DNA from: Adineta ricciae
Taxonomy: Eukaryota > Rotifera > Eurotatoria > Adinetida > Adinetidae
Direction of reading: 5' to 3'
Assembly: GCA_905250025.1 (NCBI GenBank)
Contig: CAJNOJ010000311.1
Coordinates: forward strand, 49,525 to 113,524
Length of the DNA: 64,000 nucleotides
Under the pieces are notes generated by a model that worked only from the letters and a program-made list of their open reading frames with translations, made no database searches and was not told the origin of the DNA. Both the position numbers and the translations under genes were made by a program. Position 1 is the first letter of the stretch, and each line of letters starts with the position of its first letter. Below, piece after piece: positions 11,059-24,534 of this stretch.

Positions 11059-11898
11059 AATCGATGTTTATTGAGAAGTAATCGATTACTGATCATTTTA
11101 TAGGTTCTTTATTTCTTGTATATTTATTAAACGTCAGAGGAAAAGTATATTTGTTATGAAAGCATATCCTCCGTTTTTTTTTTCAGATTTTGGAGTTATT
11201 CTTAGGGCGTTAGAAAGTAAAAAGAAGCTCACCTGGATTAGATATTTAATAGCAACAAATGAAAACAAAATATTGATTTTGAATACGAAAACCTTTCGCG
11301 TCGGGATTAACAGAAGTCAATAAATTATTTAGTCTGTAAGTTGATTTTGAGATGACGTATGTTTTTAATACAAAAGATTGATTAACTCGAATTCTCTCGT
11401 CATTTTAGTAATATTTAAATCATCTTTGTGTATTTATTTTCTTACTAGTGGTTATTATTTTTGTAACTTGATCAAAGAAATCATCCATATGTTGATATGT
11501 AATGGAAGAAATGGCAGATATTAATATTTTGATGTACTAGACGAGAAAGAAATATCTGATATTATGCGGCAAGATTCTGAATAAATCTCACACTTTCTTA
11601 CCAGTAACAAAAGAGAAAATTGTTTGAACTATTTTTGGATAAAAATTGTTTTTGTTTTTTTTTGCATGAAATCGAATCTTTTGTTCAGAAGTGAATAACC
11701 CTATTATAATAATTCACGATTTTCCATGTGTCGAACAACTTGACATCAAATTAAAAAAGTACTAAAAGCAGATCTATATTTAGTCGTTCTATGAGGCGAT
11801 CTTCCCACTAGATAAAATACCAGACGAGAATGTGACTGTATGCCATTCGTCAAGGACAATGGAAAAAGCTATTCAGTATAATAGTCTACCGACGATCG
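11059..11898. other. Spacer
   Basis: AT-rich; no supported exon. A 36-codon frame starting ATGGAAAAAGC near 11858 overlaps the first exon of the next model in another frame. Confidence 0.35.
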
Positions 11899-12346
11899 AT
11901 GGACTCATCTACATTTCACGAACATTACAAAAATCAAAATCAATTGTACATCGCGTCGCTTTCAACTAATTTAAATATGAATTCACTTTATATGGATAAT
12001 ATTTTCTTGGTAAATCTTTAAATCACTCGAACTTCACTATCAATCATTTTTGTTTGGTATAGAACTTCAAAGAACTTATCATTCAAACATTGAATATCGA
12101 TTGCTATTGCTTTGGATCAGATCCACTAACGCATAAAAGTCACCTAAATCTTTAGTGAATATGAATTTCTTCATGATCATGCTCCTTTTTTTTCTAGAAA
12201 TAAGAGAAGAACAATCGAAGAATGATATGCCTGAACAAATATCGTCAAACCAATCGGTAACATCATCACCATCCAGTGGTTCTCCAACGAGTCTCAATGA
12301 GTCATACGAAGAACAATCTAAGCCATCGACAAAATTCGAATCGTGA
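11899..12346 (+). CDS. Putative small three-exon gene, 111 aa, unknown
   Basis: Model: 11899-12009 (phase 0), 12063-12138 (phase 1) and 12198-12346 to TGA, with introns of 53 and 59 bp. Both acceptors are good (GGTATAG and a T-run ending CTAG). The first donor is GTAAAT; the second is weaker (GTCACC). All three exons stay open when joined, which is the main support. The C-terminal half is Ser/Glu/Gln-rich and probably disordered (SVTSSPSSGSP). No domain is recognised. A competing ORF overlaps exon 1, so the start is uncertain. Confidence 0.35.
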
Positions 12347-13223
12347 TAAATCGAATTTTTCGACTTGAACAGAAGATCAAAGATGGAACATTTTATACTT
12401 TTTTCAATAGCAAATCACTTGATGTGTATGCAAAAAAAACATATATCTGCTTGATATCAGAATGTTTGCTGACTTTTAACTTGTGCTAAGGCCAAATTGT
12501 ATCATTCATAAACGCATGAGCAAATTCTTTTCCTATAAATAATACAATCATATCAAAGTTGAAAGTTTCTTTCAACTCAAACGATCTTGTGATACCACTC
12601 AAGTTATATATGTATGACATTTTGCATTGTTATGTCTTAAATCTTCACTTGAATTGTACGCTAATCAATATAAAATACAACACGAATCTGGAAAAATCAC
12701 TCTCTTCATTTTCGTATCATATTATTCCATGGCATAATCTTATAAGAGATACACGCGCGAAGTGTCAGGCATATCTTTCAAATGTGACATATTTATTCTT
12801 ATTGCTTTATTTTTCATATGATCGCAAAAAAATTTTCAATCAATGAAAAGTTCTGGGCAAGATAAATTAACAAATTTTCCCTATTTGACTAAACGCTTTT
12901 TCTCACCACAATCAGAAATAATCTCCAAGAACGCGTGGAGGTGAAGAATATTTATAGCTTTACAATCATCAATATATATATGAGCATCTAAGATCGTTGA
13001 AATAAGGGCAGTTGCATAATCTTAATTGCAAATAATCATCGGACAAAAAAGTGTTTCGAAGTACGTTTGAATAGGAATTGATTATATATAAAAAGTCTCA
13101 CATTGTCATCTGATTATTATGTATATGAAGAACAATTTGATTTATTGGCCAAATTCAAATCGTGGTAATCAATCTTCTCGATTTTATTGAAAAATTTCAA
13201 ACGTAAATTCACAATGTCTTTTT
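12347..13223. other. Spacer
   Basis: AT-rich with no supported gene. It lies between the small three-exon gene and the 3' end of the C2-domain gene. Confidence 0.4.
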
Positions 13224-14788
13224 CTATTTACTTTCAATCATTTGAAGAGTATGCCAATGAACATGTGGACGGTTAGGAGAAGATAATGTATCTGTCCAAT
13301 GTTGAAACGTTTGTTGATTTTTAACTTGCGTTGAACCGAATTCAACCATTGATAAAGCCTTATTTTGCGAACTCATCAGAGTTTTTCGATAGCATATTGT
13401 TACACGAACGGACGTTTTATGAAGTAAAAGATATTCCAAATGAAATGAACAGTTATATGTAAATACATTTTTATCAACGGGAATGGTTTTTGATTTACGT
13501 TTAGCTGTTACCTTTCCATCGACAATCGTGCATATTTTCATTTGAATCAAGTCTAAACAAAATGGCTGGTGAAGAAAGATAAACTCGAAAAACTTTGGAA
13601 CCATTTACCTCGATGATGAGAATGACCAACTGGAGCTTTTAGTAACGATTGAATTCCTAGAATTTTAATCACTCCTACTTGAAGTAAACATCGTTCATTT
13701 TCATAAACTAAGCAAATCAATGCACGAGGCTCATTCTCTGTTAAATTGGCTTGTTGTTGTGTAATCATATCAATTCGTTCTTCATAGATTTGAATTGATT
13801 TAGTGTGTTGCTCGCTTGCTGTCAACCCACCATCCGAATAGTGTCCCGATCGAATCATTAAATTATCATATTGATTTAAAAGAAGTATTGTATTACCCAA
13901 TTCAACACGTTTATCATTTTTATGATGTCCAAGTATATGAATCTTCAAATAACTTTGTTCTAACGCATATTGATTCACATCGAATTTGAATATTTCATTG
14001 ATTGGATCTTTCTTTGAAAAGTACTTTTTCGTTTTTCGTTTATCGTCATTTGCACATAGACGGATTTTACAAATAAATGATGGAAAACATCGTTCAATCA
14101 ACGGTTGAACACAATTTAATCGAATTATTTGAAAATACAGCTGACTATCATCAATCGAGTAGTGTAATTTGTAGATCAATTCCATACGAAATAACTCAGC
14201 TAAAGAATATTCAAATGAAGACGGTGGTATTGATTCATTGTCTTGATCATCGGAATCGGACGAATGTACAACGGAAGTTAATTCAGAATCAATAGGTTGT
14301 AACCGGCGGGTTGATAGTGGTGATGAACGACGATGTACATGTTGAATTTTTGATTTAATCGCATCGAATGATATCGAAGGAAGCGGATAAGATCGACGTT
14401 GACTGGAGCTTGTATATGATGAATCGGATGACAAGTGTCGTTGGCAGCGTTTGGGCATATCGAACGTTTTGTAAGTATTCGATGCACTTTCGGAGAATGG
14501 TGAACCTGTTTCACTGATAACTTGAGTTGATATGCTTGGACTTTCCAGCTTTTGCAATGGGAAAACAAAACGCTTTGTTGCATTGATGGAAATTTGCGGT
14601 TCGAGTGATGCCGGCGAAGAGTAAAGCAATCGCTTCTTAGCAATCGCAGCATTTGCTTGTTTTTTATAGCGTATATGACGTAGCAATAGGCAGATACATA
14701 TAGGTGTTAGAAGCAACAGAACCGCGAAGATAATCCCAGTTGTGATAACAACCAGATCAGGGTGATGGAATAACATAGGAAGAATCAT
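13224..14788 (-). CDS. Synaptotagmin-like membrane protein with two C2 domains
   Basis: Predicted 499 aa from 14788-13631 joined to 13565-13224 (65-bp intron). One membrane helix at about residues 11-36 is followed by a basic, Cys-containing juxtamembrane stretch and a Ser-rich linker (about 60-185). C2A spans about 190-310, with the YSIDDSQLYFQIIRLNCVQPL start typical of beta-strands 1-2. C2B begins near LLQVGVIKI and continues in exon 2 with DGKVTAKRKSKT, as in the synaptotagmin polybasic strand. Several Ca2+-ligand Asp positions look replaced, so Ca2+-independent membrane binding is likely. The splice is not certain: donor GTTGGT keeps the frame, whereas the prettier GTAAAT donor 22 bp later does not. 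A role in vesicle docking or fusion is inferred from the family. Confidence 0.65.
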
Positions 14789-15492
14789 GTGTAATCTCGT
14801 GCTACTTTCATGGAGGAATGTACAGTAATAGTGATGAAATTTTTAGTAAGCATTTTCTTTTGTGTGATTCTATACACCTGTTGTCTTTCCTTTCTCGATC
14901 TAATCTTACTGATTTACCATCGTTAGATTGAAAAGAAAATTAAAAGTAGATGATAAGGGAAGAGGATTTAAGTGCTGAAAACGGGGCAAACAATCATTGA
15001 TTATATTCCTAATCGAGAAAAACAATATGAAATAGACGATTCTGGCGTACGAAATGATACGAGGATGACATAGTTCGAAGATGCAATCGATGATTCATGT
15101 ACGAAGACGACTGACTAGAAAAACACTACGTCACAGCATAGATATCGTTTTAAATTATGGGCTACTGACTGTCGGATTCTTTGCAAAGGCAATGCAAAAG
15201 GTGAGGACGTGGATACGGTGTAACTGTACAAGCATATTTACTTCAAAATCTTAATCAAGTTTGACTTCAGCACTCCTTTTCCTCATCATTCAATTAACTT
15301 TCTTCTGCGTACGCTCTCTGATTTACCTCGATGCATACGTTTTGAATAATTATCATGCGCTTTATAGAAAAAGACTTCTGAAAAAATGAATAACTCTTTT
15401 CGATAAGTAATAGATTACTAAAGAACACATGTGCAACGTGTTCCTCATTGAAAAATTGCAACGTGGCAATCAACAACATTATCAGCTATACA
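14789..15492. other. Divergent promoter spacer between the C2 gene and the Arf-GEF gene
   Basis: No exon supported. Both neighbouring genes point away from it, so promoters for both should lie here. Confidence 0.4.
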
Positions 15493-15499
15493 TATATAA
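15493..15499 (+). promoter_or_regulatory. TATA box (TATATAA) upstream of the Arf-GEF gene
   Basis: TATATAA lies 77 bp upstream of the first possible ATG (15576) of the GBF1-like gene. Assignment is by position only. Confidence 0.4.
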
Positions 15500-15575
15500 A
15501 CGTAAAAGTGAGCCTTCTCTCGTTTAAAGGTTTCGATAGCAGATCAGCAAGTCAAAACTCCACATCAAACACACG

Positions 15576-18500
15576 ATGAACGATTATTTCAGAAATTTCG
15601 TTGATACTGATGATGAAAAACCGAGAGAGGTAGGTAACTAGCGACGCTCTAAGAATTCGATGATTTTATTGGCTTTTGTTGAATACATTGGAGTGGTAAA
15701 CTGTGGACTAATATGTATATCAATCTGCTTTTACAGTTTCAATATAATAACGACTCATTCAATTTCAATGAAGTTTTCTTTCTTAGATCGATCGTTTTGA
15801 TCATCATAAACGTTCTTCTATCTGGTTGTCTTACCGTCAATCGGAAATGTCGTCGCCATTTGAGGCGCCGAAGAATGCTATTTATATCATTCTGGGTGAG
15901 ATACAAGCAATAACATCGTCGAAGAAGAATAATGCTCGATGGTCAAATACTCATTCATATGAAGTAAAGATTAATTTATATAGTTACACTTAAATCAAAG
16001 ACTGAATTTCATATAGGAAACACCAGAAATGAATTCATTTCAAAAGTTAAAAACAATTCTCAATTTCGCATCTGGTAAGAGAAATTTGTTGAAGAGGAAC
16101 TTCAATTGTTCATGACAAAATACGTTCATTTAGATCTTCAAGATATCGATTCCAATACATTTCTAACACCATTTCTCGACATAATTCGTTCTGATGAAAC
16201 TTCTGGCCCAATTACATGCTTAGCATTGAATGCTGTTAATAAATTTCTTTCCTATGGTCTCATAGGTACAGTTCACCTTTTGAATAATACTTTTTTGTTT
16301 ATTCAGTACAATATTTTCTTACGTAGATACTCAAGGAGAATCAGCAGCGTCAGCGATTGATAAAGTTGCCAGTGCTGTTACGCATACACGATTTGTTGGA
16401 ACCAATCCAAACGATGATGAAGTTGTTCTGATGCGTATTTTACAAGTATTCTATACAATTAGTTTTACTATGAAAGCAATTCGGAGATATTCCATTCATT
16501 TACAGGTTCTTCGTTCGTTATTACTAAGTCCCGTTGGCTCGAAAATGACGAATGATAGTGTATGTGAAATACTTCAATCGTGCTTTCGTATTTGCTTTGA
16601 AACACGATTATCTGGTAGGAATAACCGATTTCTTTCTTCTATGAATGAATTAAATGATGTTCTTTCATTAGAATTACTACGCAAAACTTCCGAGCATGTT
16701 TTAATTGACATGGTTCAGTTGTTATTCGCACGGTTACCACAATTCAAAGATGATGGAACTTCTTCGACACTAACTAAACGAGTATGAGACCGACTGATGT
16801 TTGATCTTCTGCATTTATATCATGTGAATTTAGTTGCATGCACGAGGAATAACCACGACAACTGGAAATGAAACGACAAGTAATCGACGTCGAACACAAC
16901 AACGAATAAATTCATCATCATCAATAAAAAAACAGCAGATAAATGAACCTCAAGCAAATGGTATGAGTATCTCTGATAGGTTACACTAATCTCTAATGTC
17001 ATTTTTTCTTCATTTATAGAGCAAATATCGTCGGCATCAGAAACGAATTCAACCTATGTAAAAAACAAACGTTTTAAAGAGACATTAATTTAATGAAATG
17101 AGCATATTTTTAGTCCTCGCAAATTGATGATAATGAACGTCCGACAGCGATAGAAACAGCTACTCATGCCATTCCACCATCAGCTCCGATAGATCCGCCG
17201 GCAGTGAGCAATGATGGAGAATCAATAGGTGAAAATCCGACACAGGAAACAATATTACCCATCATTGTTCCTTCATTCGACGAATCCTCATCAAGAGTGA
17301 TCGAGACAAATGAACCATCGATTTCAACAACAACAACAGTTGCTGAAGACGAACAACAGCAACAATCAGAAGAAACAACTGAACAATCATCGTCAACAGC
17401 ACAATCAGAAACTCAAGCATCATCATCAACGACAAATAACAGTGAATATATAAATCCACGAGGCATCCGATTTACATCAACACCAACAACGCCAGCTGCC
17501 GGCGGACCTGCAAAAGGTAGTCGAGTTTAAGTATTTTTTTCGCTTTAAAGCATCAAATTTCTTGCAGAACCATTGGCACCCTATGGTTGGCCTTGTGTAC
17601 GTGGCTTATTCCGTTTCTTAACTACTCTGATAAATAATTATGACAAGTAAATTAAAGATTCTCTCGAATGCTTGTTTTTTTATCATCTTAAAACGCATAG
17701 AAATAATACTGAATACATGATGACCGTTGGTCTTAATCTCCTAACCGTTGCGTTGGAAGTTGGCGCAGATCACATTGCAAATTATCCTCTATTACTTTCC
17801 ATTGTTAAAGATTCACTTTGTCGAAATTTACTAAGTGTAAGCCAAACGTATACTTATTGAAATTGATTTTCTTACAAAATCTCTTTATTGTCCAGATGTT
17901 AAGTTGCAATCGGATTCAGTTATTTTCTGCTTCACTCCGAGTATCGTTTCTGATATTTGAAAGCCTGCGCACTCATCTCAAATATCAATTTGAAGTAAAA
18001 GAATAAAATTTTTCTTTTTTCCTTATTTCGAAACTTTTCTTTCAGTTCTTCTTAACTCGTCTAATGGAATTAATCGTATCTGAACAATCGAAAATAACAT
18101 ATGAACAAAAAGAAATCGCGCTGGAAACTATTGTTCAACTACTTCGTATTCCTGGTTTACCAGCTGAACTATATTTAAATTACGATTGTGATTCATATCT
18201 ACCCAACTTATTCGAAGAATTAACCAAAATGTTGTCGAAAAATGCTTTCCCTGTAGCTGGCTTGACATCCACACATATTCTGTCGCTCGATGCACTTCTT
18301 TCTGTTATCGATCATATCGAATTGGAATGTCAATTTCAAGTTCAAAGACAAAAATCTGATTGTATGAGAATCAATTGATAAAAATCGACTTTCAATGAAA
18401 ATTTCTTCGTATCGTTTCAGCGACAAATCAATCTTTGACACGACCTGTACCTTCCGGATATGCTCTTGCTCAATCCTTACAGAATATTGATACGAATCGT

Positions 18501-21500
18501 TCGACAACACCACGAGAATCTCGACATGGACCAAAAATTCGACAAAACCGCATGACGATCTCGTCTAACTTACCATCACAAGACGATTTGAAGAAAATCA
18601 AATATGATAAAAAGGTTTGCATTTAGAGAAATCTCATCTATTTAATTCGCAATTGATTTCTTCTCAATAGGTTTTAAAGCAAGGTTCAGAACTATTCAAT
18701 CAAAATCCATCATTAGGCATCACTTTTCTTCAAGAAAATCAAATCTTGACAAATCCATTACAAGTCAATGAAATCGTGAAATTTCTAAAAGAGAATCCAA
18801 TGTTAGATAAGAAGGTTATTGGGGAATATATCTCGAATAGAAAGAATGCCAATGTACTCGAACAATACGTCAGGTACGTTTCATTCAGCAATATCTTTTC
18901 ATAGTTTGAAGAAAATTCTTTGTATTGTAGAACATTCAATTTTGAAGATATGCGAGTCGATGAAGCATTGAGAATTTACTTATCTGAATTTCGTTTACCT
19001 GGTGAATCGCCATTAATCAGTACTCTACTTGAACAATTCGCCGCTCATTGGAGGGTAACTTTTCTTTGTCAATATCTTCAGAAAACCGGATGCGTCTATA
19101 CATACAGGAGTGCAATAATTTTCAACTGGCGAACAATGATGCGGCATTTGGATTAGCATATGCTTGTATCATGCTTAATGTAAGTTTCTTTTAAAATAAG
19201 ATCACAATTTCATTTCTAATCATTTTAATATTAGGTTGATCAACATAACACCAATGTACGTCGACAAAGTTCTCCGATGACCTGTGAAGTATGTTGTTAT
19301 GGATGAATTTCATTGGATGAGTATTGTTTTGATTAGGATTTCAAACGGAATCTTTCCAAAATGAACAACAAAGAGAATTTCGATGAACGAATGTTAACTG
19401 ATATCTATAATGCAATCAAATCCGATGAAATTGTCATGCCTGCTGAACATACCGGTCTTGTTCGTGAATCCTATCTATGGAAATTGATGCTTAAACGATC
19501 GTCGACGTCAACAGAAAAATTTCTTCATGTGCCATCCGGTTCCTATAACTACGACATATTCACATTGGTCTGGGGACAAACAATGGCTGCATTGTCATTC
19601 GTTTTTGAAAAATCAAATTATGATTTAGTTATTCAAAAATCGATCCAAGGCTTTAATAAATGCGCAAGAATAGCTGCATACTATTTTATGTCTGACGTGT
19701 TCGATAACTTGGTCATATCTTTGTGTAAATTTACAACCTTACTCAATGGTCGTGAGGTAAACATCTGACATGAACATATATTTTCAACCAGGCTTCTCGC
19801 TCTTTTTCTAGCTGATTGATTATTCGGTAGGATAAAATCACTCGATGTAAACTGATAGCATGAGATTAGGATGCTTTCACCCATATATCCTCTAAGAGAG
19901 TTGTTTTTTTTTTCTATTTAGTGGATTGAAAATTTACCCATACAATTTGGCTTGAATCGTAAAGCACGTTTAGCAGCAACTGTTGTATTCAACATTGCAC
20001 ACGTTCACGGCGATATTCTTCGTGATGGATGGAAGAATATTCTTGAGTGTATTATTTGTTTATACAAAGCCAAACTATTACCATCGGTTCTTGTCGAAGT
20101 CGAAGATTTTCTCGATCCAACGGGAAGAACAACATTGATCAAAGAACAAACAACTCAAATACCAAGGTAAAAAATTCTCCCAAATTCTCAATTCATCATT
20201 GTTACAGGATCTTTCTAGAAGTGATACTGGTCTATTTTCGTCATTGGCATTTCTTCTCGGCGGTGGTGGTCTATCTGATTCAACGATATCTTCGAATAAA
20301 CAAACGACACCCGAAGAACAAGAAGCAATCAAAGTTGCAACAACTTGTATTGAAGAATGTCATCTAGAACAATTATTACAAGAGACTAAATTCTTAATTA
20401 TCGATTCATTGAATGAATTATTGAAAGCACTTCTGTATGGTTGTCAAATAGGGCCCGAATCACAAAAATTAGATCAAGACGCGGCGGTATTTTGTCTAGA
20501 ATTACTTGTTAAAGTTGTTCTACAAAACCGCGATCGGGTGACACTATTCTGGCCTACTGTTCGTCATCAATTCTACTCGATTCTAGTCAATGCAAATGAA
20601 AAATCTTTCTTTGTTGAACGAACCTGTGTTGGATTACTAAGGATCGCAGCCCGCCTCTTACGACGCGAAGAATTAGCATCTGAAGTAGGGGATTTTTCTT
20701 TTAACAAAAGCATTGACTCAATTTCTTTCTTTCAAAAGGTTCTCGCTTCTCTTCGAATGTTACTCTTAATGAAGCCACATGTCATCCATTCACTATCATC
20801 AGAAATTGCCTTTGGGTTACATGAACTTCTTCGAACAAATGCAGCGAATATTCATAAATCGGATGATTGGTTTACATTATTTTCTCTATTAGAAGTTGTC
20901 GGTGCTGCTGCACATCCACCGCCTGTCCTTCAAACAACTCCGCAGAATCTTTCAACTGATAAACCTATCCTTACTAGTCGATCGTCGGTCAATGCAGAAT
21001 CAGATATTGAATGTTCAGATTGTGCTACAAATAGTACGGCAGACAAAGGTTATACCAGTGATACAGAAGTAAATTTCTTTAAAATAACATATTTCTCAGT
21101 TATTTTCTCTATATTGAAGATTTATCGTCGATCTGATTATATTGTTGTTTCTCATGATGATTTAGAAACAATTCGTACTCAGCAATCAATCTTGAATCAA
21201 TATAAAATTGATTTAAATGAAAAGTTATCTCAGCATGATCGTCGTGCATTAATTAAATCTTGTGAAACATTATCATTCTTAATCCGCGATTCTGCACATG
21301 TCACAGAAGAAAATTTTGAGTATTGTATTCACTGTATTCGAACATTTATCGAAGCAACAGTCACACAACAACCCTATCAACAAAAAGTCAAAACAACTAA
21401 TGCCAAAAATCTCAAACAAATTCGTAAAGCAACATCGTCGAATTCGTTAAATAACGAAAATCCCAATGAACAAATGATGAATCAATCCGGACAAACAACT

Positions 21501-22489
21501 TACTCATCCAAAACATCTAAATTAGATTACGACGACGAAGATGATCTCGAAGCAATCAAACAAGAATATCAGTCACTTGCTTTACAACTATTAGATCTCA
21601 TGCATACTTTACATACACGTGCATCACAAATCTATAAGCATACAACAACAGGACAAACAGATCAGATCACATCGAGTATTTTATGGTACAAATGTTGGTG
21701 TCCTATTCTTCAGGGTAAGATTTGAACATGAAAATTTCGTATTCTAATGATAAATTCTATAGGTATTGCTCGTCTCTGTTGTGATCCACGTCGGCCAGTT
21801 CGTTCATCAGCACTTGGTTATCTCCAGCGAAGTGTTCTCTTACCTGAACTTCATATCTTATCTCCAACGGAATGGGAATCCGTTTTCAATAAAGTTCTTT
21901 TCCCATTATTACTTAAATTACTCGAAACAACAAGTATAACAGATCAAATTCATGGCATTGAAGAAACACGTGTACGGGTATCACAATTACTTTGTCGAAT
22001 ATTTCTTCAACATCTGTCACCATTGTTAACATTACCGACATTTACAGCACTCTGGTTAACAATTCTAGATTTTATGGATCGATATTGGAAATCAGATCAA
22101 ACAGATATGTTGGTAAGAATGATTTCCTTCGAAGTTCCACGGAGATCTATCAGATTCTGTCTTTAGCGTGAATCGGTTCGAGAATCATTGAAAAATATGC
22201 TCTTGGTCATGAATACAACTGGTTTATTTGACCGCGATCAAGCATTATCAGTGATCACAAAAGATCGAATACACAGTTTTCTTCCGGGCCTTTGGGAAGA
22301 AGTTTTTAAAATGTCCGCACCACCCATGATATCAACCACTTCTGCAAACATCGAAGTAAAGTCTCTCAATTGTCAAGAATTCGTATATTGAACTTTGATT
22401 TTCCTTAGACGAATGCAAAACCGGCCACTAAATCGGAAGATAATGTTCCCGCAAATGAATCAGTGACAAATTTGGCAGCTAGTGATTAA
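15576..22489 (+). CDS. GBF1: Golgi Arf guanine-nucleotide exchange factor, GBF1 family
   Basis: Activates Arf1 by GDP/GTP exchange at ER-Golgi membranes for COPI vesicle formation. I resolved 27 exons, all phase-consistent, giving 1759 aa from ATG 15576 or 1721 aa from ATG 15847. Selected exons: 15576-15629, 15787-15963, 16017-16074, 16134-16265, 16327-16445, 16506-16614, 17114-17516, 18046-18361, 18421-18614, 18671-18873, 18931-19054, 19108-19179, 19235-19288, 19337-19756, 19922-20166, 20219-20684, 20739-21068, 21120-21714, 21763-22112, 22167-22355 and 22409-22489. In order: N-terminal DCB ([16 protein letters not shown]), HUS, a Ser/Gln-rich linker, Sec7 (about residues 718-905, with the catalytic Glu in FRLPGE near 810), and HDS1-3 ([32 protein letters not shown]). 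Length and domain order match animal GBF1. Introns are mostly 50-70 bp. No defect is seen. Confidence 0.93.
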
Positions 22490-22966
22490 ACTGCTCTTGA
22501 AAATAATGTACGATATTTTGATTACTTTTATCGAGTGTAGTGATCGAATTAATTCCATCTAATGTTAAAAACTCAATTTTGAAAAAACTCCTTCACTTTT
22601 CGTTCTTTTTTTAGACTCGAGTCGTTACATCTCGAATACAAAATTTGTGAAGATTGTATGATTGAATCCGACTTTTGTTCCTTTTATCCTCTTCATTTAT
22701 GTTGTTATTATTATTCCGAGAAAAGAAAAACCAAATACTATATATACATATACATATATATTTATTTATGTTTCGTTTGTTCAATATGTGCCATGTGGAT
22801 TTTATTTTCCGTGTTTCTCTTATCTCTATTGTTCACTCAACCTTTTCTCGTCTATTTTACTTGTATTTACACATATTGTGGCCAATATAACCATGAGAAA
22901 AACGATTCGCAAAGAAAAAGTCTCGTGTAATTGTTTATGCGACACCCAATGTTTTAGATCGAAGTT
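22490..22966. other. Spacer with (TA/CA) low-complexity tract
   Basis: A TATATACATATACATATATAT-like stretch near 22741-22765; overlapping open frames here are low-complexity. Confidence 0.4.
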
Positions 22967-24175
22967 ATGGCAAGTAGTGGAACGACAAAAATATGCGAAG
23001 CGGATGGAGGCGCATGCAAGAAAGAAATCCGAGCTTTCTGCTTTCATTGTTCGAAAAATCTCTGTCGTGCTCATTTGATGCAACATACGCAATTAATGGA
23101 AGAAAGTACTAGCGCTGAATTGAATATTTTGGCTGATAAATTCAATGAACTGATATCGAGATTTGAACAAGTTCCAACGTCGATGGACATTCTTACAGAG
23201 TCTTTTCGACAGATAGAGAAATGGCGCGCTAAAGCACATCAGAGAATAGATGAAATAGCAGATAAAAAACATCAAGAACTTATCGAGGAGTGTCAAAAGC
23301 ACCAAAAAGCTTTATTGGCGAAAAAAGAAGAAGAATTAATGAAAATCAAAACTAGTAAAATATTGATTGCTGAATTGATTCAAGAAGCCGATGCATCTGC
23401 TAAACAAATAGCCGATCTGCAAAAGTCCATTGCGTTTGCCGAACAATATTTAAAGACGAATAATCAACCTACAATTGGTGTCATCGCCGATCCAGTGAGC
23501 TGTTCTGTTGATATATGTGTTGGATCCCGCAATAACCATATCATCGATGACACAGAAATACGACTGTTCCAAGTTCATTATGTTCGTTTGAATGGCAGTA
23601 TAAAGAACTATGATGTTCAAACTGGTATCGACACCACAATGAAACACCTTATTCAAAATTTTATTGAACAGTATGATACAATAGAAAATAGTACGAAAGC
23701 TTATGCAAATGAACATATGCCAAAGTTTGATTATATTTTACCAGTCGATGTTTATGATCATCGTGTTCATCAACAGTTTACTGACACCACCGCAATAAGC
23801 AGTATACCAAATTATGTTCAACTCGTCTTTTACGAAACTCCTTTTTCAGTAAGCTATCCAAGCAACTCACGCATTCGCATGCCTTGCTCATTTCGACGAG
23901 TCAATTCAAATCGTATCGGTTGGCCTATTTATTTGAATGTACCTCGGAGAGGATGCCGGACTCAAGATGTACGAGATGCTCTACAGCAGTCATTGGACAT
24001 ATTTTTGCCAAGTGGCAATTTCAGGCAACGGCCGTCATATGGTCTATACTTAGAAACGATTGCCAATCATGTACTTACGACTATCAAATTCAGTGAAATA
24101 GTACACAATCAACTGGATTTTAACAGAGCACAGGTATCATTAGTGGTCGATATGGAGTACAAAACTATTGATTAA
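22967..24175 (+). CDS. B-box-like zinc finger / coiled-coil protein (paralogue 1)
   Basis: A single-exon gene of 402 aa. Residues 10-43 carry a Cys/His cluster (CEADGGACKK...CFHCSKNLCRAHLMQH) resembling a B-box zinc finger. This is followed by a long heparan-like charged coiled coil (about 55-165, rich in Lys/Glu/Gln) and a globular C-terminal region (170-402) without a known domain. The layout recalls TRIM proteins without RING. Two related genes follow on the other strand (24535-25916 and 26158-26916). Those have an intron inside the zinc finger that this copy lacks, so this one may have lost it. The function, possibly a scaffold or E3-like adaptor, is not established. Confidence 0.65.
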   Translation: MASSGTTKICEADGGACKKEIRAFCFHCSKNLCRAHLMQHTQLMEESTSAELNILADKFNELISRFEQVPTSMDILTESFRQIEKWRAKAHQRIDEIADKKHQELIEECQKHQKALLAKKEEELMKIKTSKILIAELIQEADASAKQIADLQKSIAFAEQYLKTNNQPTIGVIADPVSCSVDICVGSRNNHIIDDTEIRLFQVHYVRLNGSIKNYDVQTGIDTTMKHLIQNFIEQYDTIENSTKAYANEHMPKFDYILPVDVYDHRVHQQFTDTTAISSIPNYVQLVFYETPFSVSYPSNSRIRMPCSFRRVNSNRIGWPIYLNVPRRGCRTQDVRDALQQSLDIFLPSGNFRQRPSYGLYLETIANHVLTTIKFSEIVHNQLDFNRAQVSLVVDMEYKTID

Positions 24176-24534
24176 TGAGAAAATCCTTCGAAAGTGATTC
24201 GATGACTCAATGCATTTCCAAACTTCGTTTTTGATCAATCATTTTAACCCTGAAAAATTTCTAATATCTATAACAAGACAAATGAACAATCCACTCCGAT
24301 CTCCCGATCGATTTTCTATTCAATCTGTGATATAATCAAAAATGGTTAATAAATATTTCCGTCCATTGTATTTATCATGTAAATGATTTGTAAAAGTGAA
24401 TCGTCAGCTCAAAAACATTCACTTTATTTTTATCACACAAGCAAAGTATCGTCCATAGTGTCAGACTATTGCTAAACGAATAAATAATCTTCACATCACT
24501 AAACTTTTATTTCGACTGAAATGTGAAGAAAAGT

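Noticed and set aside
22658-23092. Multiple frames upstream of the first B-box gene
   Set aside because: Derived from a TA/CA-rich tract and from other frames of the B-box exon.
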